A DNA stretch of 64,000 bases from Acidithiobacillus sp. (GTDB lineage: Bacteria > Pseudomonadota > Gammaproteobacteria > Acidithiobacillales > Acidithiobacillaceae): the NCBI GenBank assembly GCA_028697715.1, contig JAQVDS010000006.1, positions 20,983 through 84,982 on the forward strand, written 5' to 3'. Positions within the stretch are counted from its first letter, which is position 1, and each line of letters begins with the position of its first letter. The notes beneath the pieces were generated by a model, which saw only the letters and a list, made by a program, of their open reading frames with translations, was not told the DNA's origin and ran no database searches. The position numbers and the translations under genes are program-made. Shown piece after piece: positions 11,934 through 20,743 of the stretch.

Positions 11934-13265
11934 TCAATCCCGCGCAAACGAGGCGCTGATCTCTTCCAGGGTCAGGCCTCGGGTTTCCGGTACACGGCGC
12001 CAGGTGTACCAAGCGGCAACGAGGGAGGCCAAGGCATAGAGAAAAAAGGTCTGACCCTCGCCCAACCAGTGCATCAAACTGAGAAATACCCCGGTGACCA
12101 GCATATTGCTGAGCCAGTTGACGATGGTCGCGAGCCCCATGGCCCGCCCGCGCAGGCCAGTCGGGAAGATCTCGCTGATCAGGAGCCAGAACACCGGTCC
12201 GATGCCAATGGCAAAGAAGGCGACATAAGCTGCTACGGCGAAGGCCAGCAGATACAGGAAGGCTCCCTGCGCCTGTGCCAGCATACAAGTGGCAAGGGTC
12301 AATAAACTCGCAAACATGCCAAGAAAGCTGGTTAACAGTAGCGGTCGTCGTCCAACTCGGTCCAGCCAGCGCAGAGCCAGCAGGGTCGCGAAGAAGTTGA
12401 TGGTGCCGATCCCCACCGTGGCAATGATCTCCCCGTCGGTCGAGGTAAAGCCAGCGGCATGAAAGATGATGGGTGCGAAGTAGAGCACCACATTGATGCC
12501 GGTGATCTGCTGAAAGATGGCCAGCACCAAGGCGATCTGCAAGGGCCGTCGTTGTGCCAGGAGTGCCCGCCACGGCAGACTGCGCTGCCCTGGGTTATTG
12601 GCGGCCAGTTCCTGCCATTGCGCTGCGGCAGGATCGAGGCGTAGGCCTTGCAGGGCCTGTCTCGCCGCCTCGGATCGACCCATTTGCAGCAGCCAGCGCG
12701 GACTTTCCGGCAACAACAGAACGCCGAGCAGCAAAACGATCGCTGGTAGCGCTCCCAGGGCGAACATCCAGCGCCACCCGGCGCTACTGTCGGCAAAAGC
12801 CAGACTGATCAGATAGGCGATGAGGATTCCCACCGTAATGAGCAGCTGGTTGATGGTGACGATGGCGCCACGCTGTCTGGCGGGGGTGATTTCCGCGAGA
12901 TAGAGGGGTGTGACCGTTGAGCTGAGTCCGATCCCCAGGCCCAGACAGGCGCGCCCCAGGAAGAGCAGCGGGATGCTGTTGGCGAGGGCCGCCAGCAGAG
13001 ACCCCACGGCAAAGAGCAGGGCCGCGAGGGCGATGACCCGTCGTCGCCCAAAGCGATCGGCCAGGACTCCAGCCAGGGCGGCGCCAAGGGCTGCGGCGGC
13101 CAGGGCGATGGCGACAAACAGGCCGGCACTGCTGGCATCCAGGGAAAAGACATGGCGCAGAAAGAGCAAGGCACCGGCAACGATGGCCGTGCCATAGCCA
13201 AAAAGCAGGCCACCTAGCCCAGCAATTCCAGCAATCAGGGTAAAAGAAGTGCTGCCGCGTTGCAT
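11934..13265 (-). CDS. MFS sugar porter family transporter
   Basis: A 443-residue protein with twelve predicted membrane segments. Sugar-porter signatures are present: LADRFGRRRV after helix 2, PESPRWLLQMGR at the end of the first half, SEIFPTGLRGRAMG, and the C-terminal VPETRGLTLEEI. It would be a cytoplasmic-membrane proton/sugar symporter or facilitator; the sugar is not predictable. It is the last gene of the minus-strand carbohydrate cluster, 24 bp behind the ABC ATPase gene. It converges on the large oxidoreductase with only three bases between stop codons and no visible terminator there. Confidence 0.9.
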   Translation of the reverse strand: MQRGSTSFTLIAGIAGLGGLLFGYGTAIVAGALLFLRHVFSLDASSAGLFVAIALAAAALGAALAGVLADRFGRRRVIALAALLFAVGSLLAALANSIPLLFLGRACLGLGIGLSSTVTPLYLAEITPARQRGAIVTINQLLITVGILIAYLISLAFADSSAGWRWMFALGALPAIVLLLGVLLLPESPRWLLQMGRSEAARQALQGLRLDPAAAQWQELAANNPGQRSLPWRALLAQRRPLQIALVLAIFQQITGINVVLYFAPIIFHAAGFTSTDGEIIATVGIGTINFFATLLALRWLDRVGRRPLLLTSFLGMFASLLTLATCMLAQAQGAFLYLLAFAVAAYVAFFAIGIGPVFWLLISEIFPTGLRGRAMGLATIVNWLSNMLVTGVFLSLMHWLGEGQTFFLYALASLVAAWYTWRRVPETRGLTLEEISASFARD

Positions 13266-13289
13266 GGCAATGCCCCATTACGAGGATGG

Positions 13290-14405
13290 TTACGCTAGTC
13301 GGGAGCCATTTTCGGGATCGAAAAAGACCGCTCGCTCCATATGAAAACTCAGGGTACAGCGGGATCCGATCTGTAAGTAGGTACTCGGATGTACTCGTGC
13401 CACCAAGCTGTGGCCATCCAGGCGGGTAAATACCAGAGTATCGGGGCCGGTGGGCTCAAGCAGCTCCACGTCGAGCTCGATACTGTGTAAGGCTTCGCCC
13501 TCGCGCGCACTGCCGGGATCGGTGATCTGCTCGGGACGGATTCCCAGCGTAATGCGGCGTCCCAACTGACTGCGTAGGGCCCCCTGCATTTTTGGCGGTA
13601 TGGGAAGAAGGTTTCCGTCGCCCTCGGCACCAGCCACTCGCAGGCACAACCCTGATGTCTCCTCGCGCGGAACCACAGGCAGAAAGTTCATGGAAGGGGA
13701 GCCCATGAAACCCGCCACAAAGCGGTTGGCCGGATCGTTGTAGATACTCTCGGGACTGCCCAGTTGTTGGATGATGCCTTCATTCATCACGGCGATGAGA
13801 TCGCCCATGGTCATCGCCTCGATCTGGTCATGGGTGACGTAGACCATGCTGGTTTGCAGCTGCTGGTGCAGGCGCTTGATCTCGCTGCGCATTTCCACCC
13901 GCAATTTGGCATCGAGATTGGACAGAGGTTCGTCGAAGAGAAAGAGGGTGGGTCGGCGGGCGATGGCGCGGCCGATGGCGACCCGCTGCTGCTGACCCCC
14001 GGAAAGCTGGCGGGGTCGGCGGTCAAGCAGATGTTCGATTTGCAGCATGCGCGCGACATCCATGAGGATCTGCTCCCGCTCTGCCTTGGGTACCTTGCGA
14101 TTTTCGAGGGCGAAAAGGATGTTGTTGCGCACAGTCATCGACGGATAGAGGGCGTAAGACTGAAAGACCATGGCAATGTCCCGATCCTTGGGACTGAGTC
14201 CGTTCAGTCGGCGATCGTTGAGCAGGATGTCTCCCCCACTTTCCTGTTCCAGACCGGCGATGATGTTGAGCAAGGTCGTCTTGCCGCAGCCGGAAGGACC
14301 AATCAGCACCAGAAACTGATTTTCTCCGGTCTCGATATTGATGCCATGCAGGACTTCATCCTTGCCATAGCTTTTGTGAATGTCCTGCAAAATGAGTTTA
14401 CCCAT
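13290..14405 (-). CDS. CUT1-type sugar ABC transporter ATP-binding protein (MalK/UgpC-like)
   Basis: A 371-residue ABC ATPase. It has Walker A GPSGCGKTT (residues 37-45), signature LSGGQQQRVAIGRA near 134, Walker B LFLFDEPLSNLD near 154 and the H-loop VTHDQ. It carries the C-terminal TOBE/OB regulatory extension (from about 240) that separates the MalK/UgpC family from shorter importers. It energises the two permeases encoded directly upstream (4-bp gap to the MalG-like gene). MalK-type ATPases often serve several sugars. Which sugar is used here is not visible. Confidence 0.92.
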   Translation of the reverse strand: MGKLILQDIHKSYGKDEVLHGINIETGENQFLVLIGPSGCGKTTLLNIIAGLEQESGGDILLNDRRLNGLSPKDRDIAMVFQSYALYPSMTVRNNILFALENRKVPKAEREQILMDVARMLQIEHLLDRRPRQLSGGQQQRVAIGRAIARRPTLFLFDEPLSNLDAKLRVEMRSEIKRLHQQLQTSMVYVTHDQIEAMTMGDLIAVMNEGIIQQLGSPESIYNDPANRFVAGFMGSPSMNFLPVVPREETSGLCLRVAGAEGDGNLLPIPPKMQGALRSQLGRRITLGIRPEQITDPGSAREGEALHSIELDVELLEPTGPDTLVFTRLDGHSLVARVHPSTYLQIGSRCTLSFHMERAVFFDPENGSRLA

Positions 14406-14408
14406 AGA

Positions 14409-15251
14409 TTATCCTTTTACCGCGCCGCCGGTCAGGCCGCGCACGAAATATTTTCCGGCCAATAAATAGACCACCAGAGTGGGTATGGCAGCAATCAGCG
14501 CTGCGGCCATATCGACATTCCACATATGCACGCTGGTGACGGTATCGACGAGGTCGTTGATGGCAACCGTAACCGGCTGTTGATCGCTGTTGGTAAAGAC
14601 GACACCAAAGAGGAAGTTGTTCCAGATCATGGTGAACTGCCAGATTGCCGTCACCATGATGATGGGCGTGCTCAGTGGCAACATGACGCGCCAGAAGATA
14701 CGGAAAAAGCCAGCTCCATCGACCCGCGCGGCACGCACCAGATCGTGCGGAATGCCGACATAATAATTGCGGAAAAAGAGGGTGGTAAAAGCCAAACCAT
14801 AGATGATATGGACCATGACCAAACCGGGGATCAGGGTACCGGCAATATGCAATTTTCCCTGTACCCAGGCCATCGGCAACAAGATGATCTGAAATGGAAA
14901 TACGGTGCCGAGCAATAGTAGATAGAAAATGATATTGGCGCCACGAAAACGCCAGTGGGTCAGGATGTACCCGTTGATGGCGCCAATCGCGGTAGAGATG
15001 ATGACCGCCGGAATCACCAGCTCAAACGAGTTGATAAAGAACGGATGAATGCCCTGATTGCTGGCGCCGATGGTGGCCCCACTCCAGGCATGTCGCCAGG
15101 CGTAGAGGTCAAACTGCCGGGGCAGAGCTAGGATGCCCTGATTGTAGATTTCCGGCATGGTTTTGAAGGACGTCACCAGCATGATGTAGAGCGGTAATAG
15201 AAAAAACAACGCGGCAAGCGTCAGAAGCAAATAGATCGGCAAACGGCGCAT
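14409..15251 (-). CDS. CUT1 sugar ABC transporter permease (MalG-like)
   Basis: A 280-residue inner-membrane protein with six hydrophobic segments. The EAA loop is seen in the stretch DLVRAARVDGAGFFRIFWRV and the next helix LPLSTPIIMVTAIW, the contact site for the ATPase. It starts MRRLPIYLLLTLAALFFLLPLY, typical of the MalG branch. Its start overlaps the stop of the MalF-like gene (TGATG), so the two permeases are co-translated. It forms the membrane channel together with that partner. Confidence 0.92.
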   Translation of the reverse strand: MRRLPIYLLLTLAALFFLLPLYIMLVTSFKTMPEIYNQGILALPRQFDLYAWRHAWSGATIGASNQGIHPFFINSFELVIPAVIISTAIGAINGYILTHWRFRGANIIFYLLLLGTVFPFQIILLPMAWVQGKLHIAGTLIPGLVMVHIIYGLAFTTLFFRNYYVGIPHDLVRAARVDGAGFFRIFWRVMLPLSTPIIMVTAIWQFTMIWNNFLFGVVFTNSDQQPVTVAINDLVDTVTSVHMWNVDMAAALIAAIPTLVVYLLAGKYFVRGLTGGAVKG

Positions 15252-16141
15252 CAGACTTTCCTCCGTGCATCGAGGATCACAAAGGGAACCACCACCACCA
15301 TCATGATGGCCAGCATGATCAAGGCGCTGGCTGCCCCCACCCCCATCTCGCCGCGCTCAAAGGAAAAAACATACATGAAGATCGTCGGAACGTTGGTGCT
15401 GTAGCCAGGGCCGCCGCCGGTGAGCGCAATGATCAGACCGAAGGCCTTGATGGCCAGTCCCGCGCTGAGGATAAACGCCACAAAAAATGTCGGCGCCAGA
15501 TTGGGGAGAATCACTCGTCGATAAATGCGCAGAGTCCCAGCACCGTCGATGCGTGCCGCCTTGACGATATCGGGACTGATGCCGCGCAGGCCGGCCAAAA
15601 AGATCGCCATCATGAAGCCGGAAGTCTGCCAGACGGCGGCGATGACCACGGTGTAGATGGCGAAGTTTGGATCATCGATCCAGGCGAACTGGAAATGGGT
15701 GAAGCCCAGGGAGCGAACGATCGCCTGGACGCCAAAATTGGGGTCGAGCAGCCAGCGCCAGGCGACCCCGGTCACCACGGCGGAGATGGCCATGGGGTAG
15801 AGAAAGACCACCTGAAATAGGCGCTCCCCACGGATCCGCTGGTCGAGAAGAATGGCGAGCAGGAGACCGATAGCCATGGATATGGCCACATACAGCCCGC
15901 CGAAGATTCCCAGGTTGCTCAGGGAACGCCACCAGCGGCTGCTGCCGAAGAGGTCGTGATAATTGGCAAGACCAATGAAGTGGTTGCTGGGTAGAATCGT
16001 GGATCGCGTCAAAGATAGCCACACGGTCCAGAGAATGAAGGCGTAGATGAAAAAAATGGCTGCCAGTACGGTAGGCGACAGCATCAGACCCGCTATGACT
16101 TGGTCCTTGCCACCGACACGCTGCATCAATGAATGCGCCAT
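15251..16141 (-). CDS. CUT1 sugar ABC transporter permease (MalF-like)
   Basis: About 296 residues with six membrane segments and an EAA loop (DIVKAARIDGAGTLRIYRRV followed by ILPNLAPTF). I chose the ATG at 16141 (MAHSLMQRVGGKDQ) because it has a GGGGAGG site three bases upstream; an in-frame ATG ten codons earlier lies inside that leader. It pairs with the MalG-like permease, whose start it overlaps. The 72-base spacer to the upstream binding-protein gene holds a strong hairpin at 16167-16195. Confidence 0.92.
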   Translation of the reverse strand: MAHSLMQRVGGKDQVIAGLMLSPTVLAAIFFIYAFILWTVWLSLTRSTILPSNHFIGLANYHDLFGSSRWWRSLSNLGIFGGLYVAISMAIGLLLAILLDQRIRGERLFQVVFLYPMAISAVVTGVAWRWLLDPNFGVQAIVRSLGFTHFQFAWIDDPNFAIYTVVIAAVWQTSGFMMAIFLAGLRGISPDIVKAARIDGAGTLRIYRRVILPNLAPTFFVAFILSAGLAIKAFGLIIALTGGGPGYSTNVPTIFMYVFSFERGEMGVGAASALIMLAIMMVVVVPFVILDARRKV

Positions 16142-16166
16142 GAACCTCCCCTTTTTGTGATGGAAC

Positions 16167-16195
16167 GGCATCCCGCCGCGGCTGGGCGGGATGCC
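16167..16195 (-). promoter_or_regulatory. Intergenic hairpin between binding-protein and permease genes
   Basis: A perfect 11-bp inverted repeat, GGCATCCCGCC/GGCGGGATGCC, with a seven-base loop lies between the binding-protein stop and the MalF-like start. No T-run follows on the minus strand, so it is not a classical terminator. Stem-loops at this place in malE-malF type operons are known to protect the upstream mRNA, giving more binding protein than permease. That role is inferred here. Confidence 0.6.
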
Positions 16196-16213
16196 TGCGC
16201 TCTACTGCATTTC

Positions 16214-17494
16214 CTAGTCCTGGCTCTTGGCTACCTCTACGCGCTTTGTCATTGCTGCTGCGGCCGCCTGGGGGCTCTCGTTGGAAGTATAGAACTGATC
16301 GAGAGAGTCGATGAAGGCGCCAGTTGGCGGACCATAGGTCGACATGTTCTGCGAGAAGCTTGGCACCAGATTATGCTCCTTGCTGGCGGTGAGAAACTGC
16401 GCGCGCGACTTCAACTGGCAGGGGTTATAGCCCGTCAGCGACACATTCATCAAATCGGGGATCGAGCCCTTGTATTTGTTGAAGAGCAGCTGGAACTTGG
16501 GGCTGGTCATGGTCTCCGCCAGTTTGATCGTCGCCTCGCGTCCAGCGGCACTATGCTGGCGGAAAAAGATAAAGCTATCGACATTGTAGATGAAATCATT
16601 AGCAGTACCGGGGAAGGCGACACAGCCAACCTTGGGGCCACCCGGAGTCACCCCCAGAAATTCGAACTGACCATTGGCCCAATCGCCCATGATCTGGAAC
16701 GCCGCCTGACCATGGGCGACCAGGCCGGTATCGTAGTTCCAGGTGCGTCCCGCCAGCGACTTCGGAGTGTATTTCTCGATCTGGCGCAGACGCTCCAGGG
16801 CCTTGACCATGGTCGGGCTGTTGATGGCCTTGGCATCGAGCTTGACGAAGACGTCGCGATACCACTCCGGTCCCCCGGTTTCCAGAGCAATAGGATCAAA
16901 TTCCGTGGCAATCATCCAGCCATTGCCCCCGCCGGCCATTGGTATCATCCCCTTGGCCTGTACCTTGGCGAGGTCGGCAATCAGCTCATCCCAGTCCTTG
17001 GGTGGCGTCTTGATGCCGGCCTTGGCAAGCACCGCGCGGTTGTACCAGAGCCAGTTCAGACGATGCAGATCCATTGGCGCCGCGACATAATTCCCCTTGT
17101 ATTTCATGTAATTGTCGATTTCTGTCGGAATATTCTTATCCCAATCGCCCGCCTTGGCGGCGGCATCGACATTGGCCAGCAGCCCCGTATGCCCCCACTG
17201 CTGGATCTCTACCCCCTTGATTTGCGCCGCCCCGGGCGTCTCGCCTTCCATCAGACGGGTTTTCAGGATGGTACGCGCCTGCGCGCCACCACCACCGGCG
17301 ATTGCATCGTTTTTGATGTTCACCCCCTGGGCCTTCATCATCTGCACCAGCACATTCATTGCCTTGGCTTCCGAGCCGGCAGTCCACCAGTTGATGACGC
17401 TCAGGGAAGTCTGGTCGGCCAGGGCGGGTTCGGCAGCCAGCGCGGCAAAGCCCAGAATGGCGAGGGCAAGAGCCCGTTTTGCAGGTTGTTTCAT
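16214..17494 (-). CDS. CUT1 sugar ABC transporter substrate-binding protein
   Basis: A 426-residue periplasmic binding protein of the family 1 extracellular solute-binding type. A signal peptide is clear (MKQPAKRALALAILGFAALA, then AEPALA before DQ). Mature-domain features include LSVINWWTAGSEAKA near the N-terminus and WNYDTGLVAHGQAAFQIMGDW in the middle. The latter is the usual position of the ligand-cleft motif in glucose and oligosaccharide binders. A GAGGAG site precedes the ATG. It delivers a sugar to the permease pair encoded just downstream; the nature of the sugar is unknown. Confidence 0.92.
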   Translation of the reverse strand: MKQPAKRALALAILGFAALAAEPALADQTSLSVINWWTAGSEAKAMNVLVQMMKAQGVNIKNDAIAGGGGAQARTILKTRLMEGETPGAAQIKGVEIQQWGHTGLLANVDAAAKAGDWDKNIPTEIDNYMKYKGNYVAAPMDLHRLNWLWYNRAVLAKAGIKTPPKDWDELIADLAKVQAKGMIPMAGGGNGWMIATEFDPIALETGGPEWYRDVFVKLDAKAINSPTMVKALERLRQIEKYTPKSLAGRTWNYDTGLVAHGQAAFQIMGDWANGQFEFLGVTPGGPKVGCVAFPGTANDFIYNVDSFIFFRQHSAAGREATIKLAETMTSPKFQLLFNKYKGSIPDLMNVSLTGYNPCQLKSRAQFLTASKEHNLVPSFSQNMSTYGPPTGAFIDSLDQFYTSNESPQAAAAAMTKRVEVAKSQD

Positions 17495-17517
17495 GATCGT
17501 GTTCTCCTCTGTTCGTC

Positions 17518-19026
17518 TTAGAAGTGATATTTCAGATAAAAACGGTTACTGAAATAGGGATTGTGATACTGCGGATAGTTGGCCTGGTTCTGGGCGACAG
17601 AGATGTCGGTATAATCGGCCACCGTCAGGCCCTGCAGCAAACTCGACAAGTTGTAAGAGAAGCCCACGTCCATGGACCATAGCTTCTGGTTGGGAACCGC
17701 CTCGCCAGTGGGGAAGCCATACGCGCCGTTGTAAGAATAGGCGCTGCCGCCGTAGCCATAGCGCGCCACGTAGCGGATGAAGCTGGCGTTGACCAGCAGC
17801 TTGTGCTGCAAAAAGCCAAAATTGCTGGCAATGCCATAGGCATATCCGGGGCCAAAATCGGAGATGCCGGTCTGCATGGTAGTGGTGTATTCCGTCCCGC
17901 TCAGGTCATTGTAGGGATGGATCAGGCCGCCATGGCGGAAGGAGTTGTAATTGATGGGACTGTAATTGCCCACCAGCGCTACCGTGTCATGTTCAGTACC
18001 AAATTCCACGCCGAGTCGGACGCCATAGATGCGCGCGTCGACGGAATTAGCATTGAGAGCATGGAGAAAATTGGTACCGGCGCCGGAATTGCCCTCGGCT
18101 ATCATCTGGAAACCGGCCAGAAGCGCCAGATTCTGCTCAATGGGAGCGGAAAAATTCGCCTGTCCGTAAAACATGTTGGCAAAGCCGTAGAAATTATAGT
18201 CCCATAGCTGGACGGCGATATGATTGCCTAGGAAAGGCGTTTGGTAGCGCAGGCCGACGGTATAGAAGCCATTGGTATGGGCATCGGTGTAGCGGTTGCC
18301 CGTGGTGAATGTCGAACTAAACCGACTGGCGTAACTAAACTCCCGGGCAAACATCACACTGACGGTGGCGGGCGAGCCACTCAAGGTCAATGGCCCATTG
18401 CCGGCCCAATTAGCATCCTGCGGATGTCCAAGCACGTCCCAGACCGCTGCGACGCCGGTAAAGGCGCGCGGGTTGAAGGTGTAATAGTCCATGTTGGCAT
18501 AGGGGGTGTTGATGAACTCCCGTCCGCCACGGATCACCACCGATCCGTAATGGTACTGCAGGTAGCCGAGGCGCAGGATGGCGATGCCATGGCTGGGGTA
18601 GGGGCCGGTAAGCTCCGGATCTTCATGCTGATAAAAGTCGGTCCAGGTGGCAAAATCGCCGCCCACGCCCAAACTCAAGCCAACATAGGACGGGCTATGC
18701 AGGTACAGATGGCCACCCAAAGCCATGGAATGGGTATCCTGCGTGGAATGTGCATGGTTGAGGTAGCTGAAATTGATCAGGCCCAGCATGGCCGATATCT
18801 TGGTACCACCGAGATCGCTTTCCAGGACCTTGTTGCTGGGAATCAGCGAGTGGCTGTCATCGGCTGCGTAGGCGGGCAGGGCAAAGCCGGCCAGCAGCAA
18901 GCTGGCGGCCAGCGTCGTACTGGCGAGAGCGGCGCGCTGCCGTAGTCTGAGTGTGCATGGTTTTTTGTTTTCATGGTGTACTCCTCCGTCGTTTTGCGCG
19001 AGGGGATTCCCCTCCTGTGCAGCCAT
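17518..19026 (-). CDS. OprD-like outer-membrane porin, with a possible frame problem at its start
   Basis: The mature part is a beta-barrel of alternating aromatic/hydrophobic strands ending in LKYHF, the C-terminal phenylalanine of outer-membrane porins. Its length and repeated GL..GY patterns fit OprD-type specific porins. A good signal peptide is read in frame (RQRAALASTTLAASLLLAGF, then ALPAYA). The only in-frame ATG is at 19026, overlapping the permease stop (TGATG), which gives an unusually long n-region. A better placed ATG at 18974, behind GGAGGAG, reads out of frame. Adding one A to the A6 run at 18961-18966 would give MKTKKPCTLRLRQRAAL in frame. Either the upstream start is used, or there is a one-base deletion or slippage. 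The porin would let sugars cross to the flanking ABC binding proteins. Confidence 0.75.
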   Translation of the reverse strand: MAAQEGNPLAQNDGGVHHENKKPCTLRLRQRAALASTTLAASLLLAGFALPAYAADDSHSLIPSNKVLESDLGGTKISAMLGLINFSYLNHAHSTQDTHSMALGGHLYLHSPSYVGLSLGVGGDFATWTDFYQHEDPELTGPYPSHGIAILRLGYLQYHYGSVVIRGGREFINTPYANMDYYTFNPRAFTGVAAVWDVLGHPQDANWAGNGPLTLSGSPATVSVMFAREFSYASRFSSTFTTGNRYTDAHTNGFYTVGLRYQTPFLGNHIAVQLWDYNFYGFANMFYGQANFSAPIEQNLALLAGFQMIAEGNSGAGTNFLHALNANSVDARIYGVRLGVEFGTEHDTVALVGNYSPINYNSFRHGGLIHPYNDLSGTEYTTTMQTGISDFGPGYAYGIASNFGFLQHKLLVNASFIRYVARYGYGGSAYSYNGAYGFPTGEAVPNQKLWSMDVGFSYNLSSLLQGLTVADYTDISVAQNQANYPQYHNPYFSNRFYLKYHF

Positions 19027-19982
19027 CAGTTGCTGCTCCTTTTTCTCAGGTGGCCCGTCATGACCGCCAGAAGAATGACGACGCCCTCCACCAGTTGCGT
19101 GTAAAAGGGCGAGATATTGAGAAGCACCAGGCCGTCGAGGATGGTGCTCAAAATCAGGGCGCCAAGTACGGCGCCCCAGACCGAACCGCGGCCACCGAAG
19201 AGCGATACGCCGCCAATGACCACCGCGGCGATCGCCGGTAACTCTTGCCCGCGTCCGGCGTTGGGATCGGCGGTAGCCAGTTGCGCGGCCAGAATCACCC
19301 CGGCGATGCCCGCCGAGAGCCCAGAGAAGGCATAGGCGAAGCTGCGCAGACGACGCACGCGGATGCCGGCGCGGTAGGCAGCGACACGGTTGCCACCAAT
19401 GGCGTAGAGGTGCATGCCGGATGCGGTGAGACCCAGCCATAGCGCCACCACAACCACGATGAACGCGGCAATCCAGATTTGCGTTGGTACCCCGAGTAGA
19501 TGGCCCTCGCCCAGGGCATTGAAGCCGTTGGCGTTGATGTTCATCGGCTCGCCATCGGTGATGATCAGGGTCAGGCTGGAGAAGATCGACAAGCCGGCCA
19601 GGGTGGTAATGAAATCTGTCACCCGCAGGTAGTTGATAATGACCCCCTGCAGGGTGCCGGCAAGCATCGCGGCGAGCAGCGCAAGAAGGGTGGCAATGGG
19701 CCAGGGGAATCCGTCCAGCATCATGGTGGCAGCAATGGCACCGGTAAATCCAGCAATGGCGCCGACCGCCAGGTCGATGCCAGCCACCAGCATGACGACC
19801 AGTTCACAGAGGGCCAGGAGCACCAAGGGTGCGGCATCAATCAGGATGCTGAAGGCGTTGGCCGTAGATACGAAGTGCGGTGCCACGAAGGCGAGAAATA
19901 CCACCAGGAGCACAAAGGCGATCAGCACGCCCTGGTCAACGATGGCCTGCAGAATGGGATGATGGCGCAGTTCGTTAGGCAT
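19026..19982 (-). CDS. CUT2 (ribose-type) ABC transporter permease
   Basis: A 318-residue RbsC-like inner-membrane protein with eight to ten hydrophobic segments. Family signatures include GIDLAVGAIAGFTG near residue 68 and GRGQELPAIAAVVIGGVSLFGGRGSVWG near 240-267. It forms the channel for the monosaccharide delivered by the 20744-21652 binding protein. It overlaps the ATPase gene by eight bases upstream, and the candidate start of the porin gene downstream (TGATG), so the CUT2 genes and the porin appear to be one transcript. Confidence 0.93.
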   Translation of the reverse strand: MPNELRHHPILQAIVDQGVLIAFVLLVVFLAFVAPHFVSTANAFSILIDAAPLVLLALCELVVMLVAGIDLAVGAIAGFTGAIAATMMLDGFPWPIATLLALLAAMLAGTLQGVIINYLRVTDFITTLAGLSIFSSLTLIITDGEPMNINANGFNALGEGHLLGVPTQIWIAAFIVVVVALWLGLTASGMHLYAIGGNRVAAYRAGIRVRRLRSFAYAFSGLSAGIAGVILAAQLATADPNAGRGQELPAIAAVVIGGVSLFGGRGSVWGAVLGALILSTILDGLVLLNISPFYTQLVEGVVILLAVMTGHLRKRSSN

Positions 19983-20733
19983 CAGATTCTCTCCCGACGA
20001 GCATGGCGCGCACGACGCGCTCCTCCGTCAATTCCCCGGTTTTGCCCTCCAAGGCCTTTTCGCCACGAGTCAGCACGACGATGCGCGTCGCCACCTGCCA
20101 AACGTCGGGCATGGTATGGGTTACCAGAATGACCGCTACTCCAGAACGCGCAAGATTTTGAATGAGTTTTAGAATGGCTTCGTGCTCGCCAACGCCGATA
20201 GCGGCCGTGGGTTCATCCATGATGACCAGGCGTGCCTGCCAGTATGCAGCGCGGGCGATGGCGACCGCTTGCCGTTGCCCGCCGGACAGTTCCCCCACCA
20301 CCTGGCGCAGCGGCAACTCGATGGCAAGACGCTCCAGCGCGCTTGCCGCCTCCCGTCGCATTTCGCGCCGCGCAAGGACTGGCAGAAATCCCAGCACGCG
20401 CGACTTGCGCTCGCGTCCCAGAAAGATGTTGGTCGCGACATCAAGATTCTCGGCAACCGCCAGGTCCTGGTAGATCGTTTCGATCCCCAGGTCGTGGGCA
20501 AGGCGGGGATCGAAGAGCGAGACTTTGCTGCCGGCCAGGAACATTTCCCCACTGCTGGGGGCATGCGCTCCGGCAATGATCTTGACCAGGGTGGATTTAC
20601 CGGCGCCGTTGTCGCCCAGCAGGGCGAGAACCTCTCCGGAACTGATCTGCAGGTCGATACCGCGCAGTGCATGGACGGCACCAAAGCGCTTGCCGATGTT
20701 TCTCAGTTCCAGGAGAGGAGCCTTCTCTGGCAT
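19975..20733 (-). CDS. CUT2 sugar ABC transporter ATP-binding protein, single-module type
   Basis: A 252-residue ABC ATPase with Walker A GDNGAGKST near residue 38, signature LSGGQRQAVAIARA near 148 and Walker B LVIMDEPTAAIG near 167. The classical partner RbsA is a fused double ATPase of about 500 residues; this one has a single module, as in FrcA-type systems, and would act as a homodimer. It lies between binding-protein and permease genes of one operon. It energises monosaccharide uptake. Confidence 0.92.
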   Translation of the reverse strand: MPEKAPLLELRNIGKRFGAVHALRGIDLQISSGEVLALLGDNGAGKSTLVKIIAGAHAPSSGEMFLAGSKVSLFDPRLAHDLGIETIYQDLAVAENLDVATNIFLGRERKSRVLGFLPVLARREMRREAASALERLAIELPLRQVVGELSGGQRQAVAIARAAYWQARLVIMDEPTAAIGVGEHEAILKLIQNLARSGVAVILVTHTMPDVWQVATRIVVLTRGEKALEGKTGELTEERVVRAMLVGRESDA

Positions 20734-20743
20734 GGCTGCGTGC

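Noticed and set aside
16133..17521. Plus-strand open frame opposite the sugar-binding protein gene
   Set aside because: The minus-strand product has a signal peptide, a ribosome site and operon context; the plus-strand frame has none.
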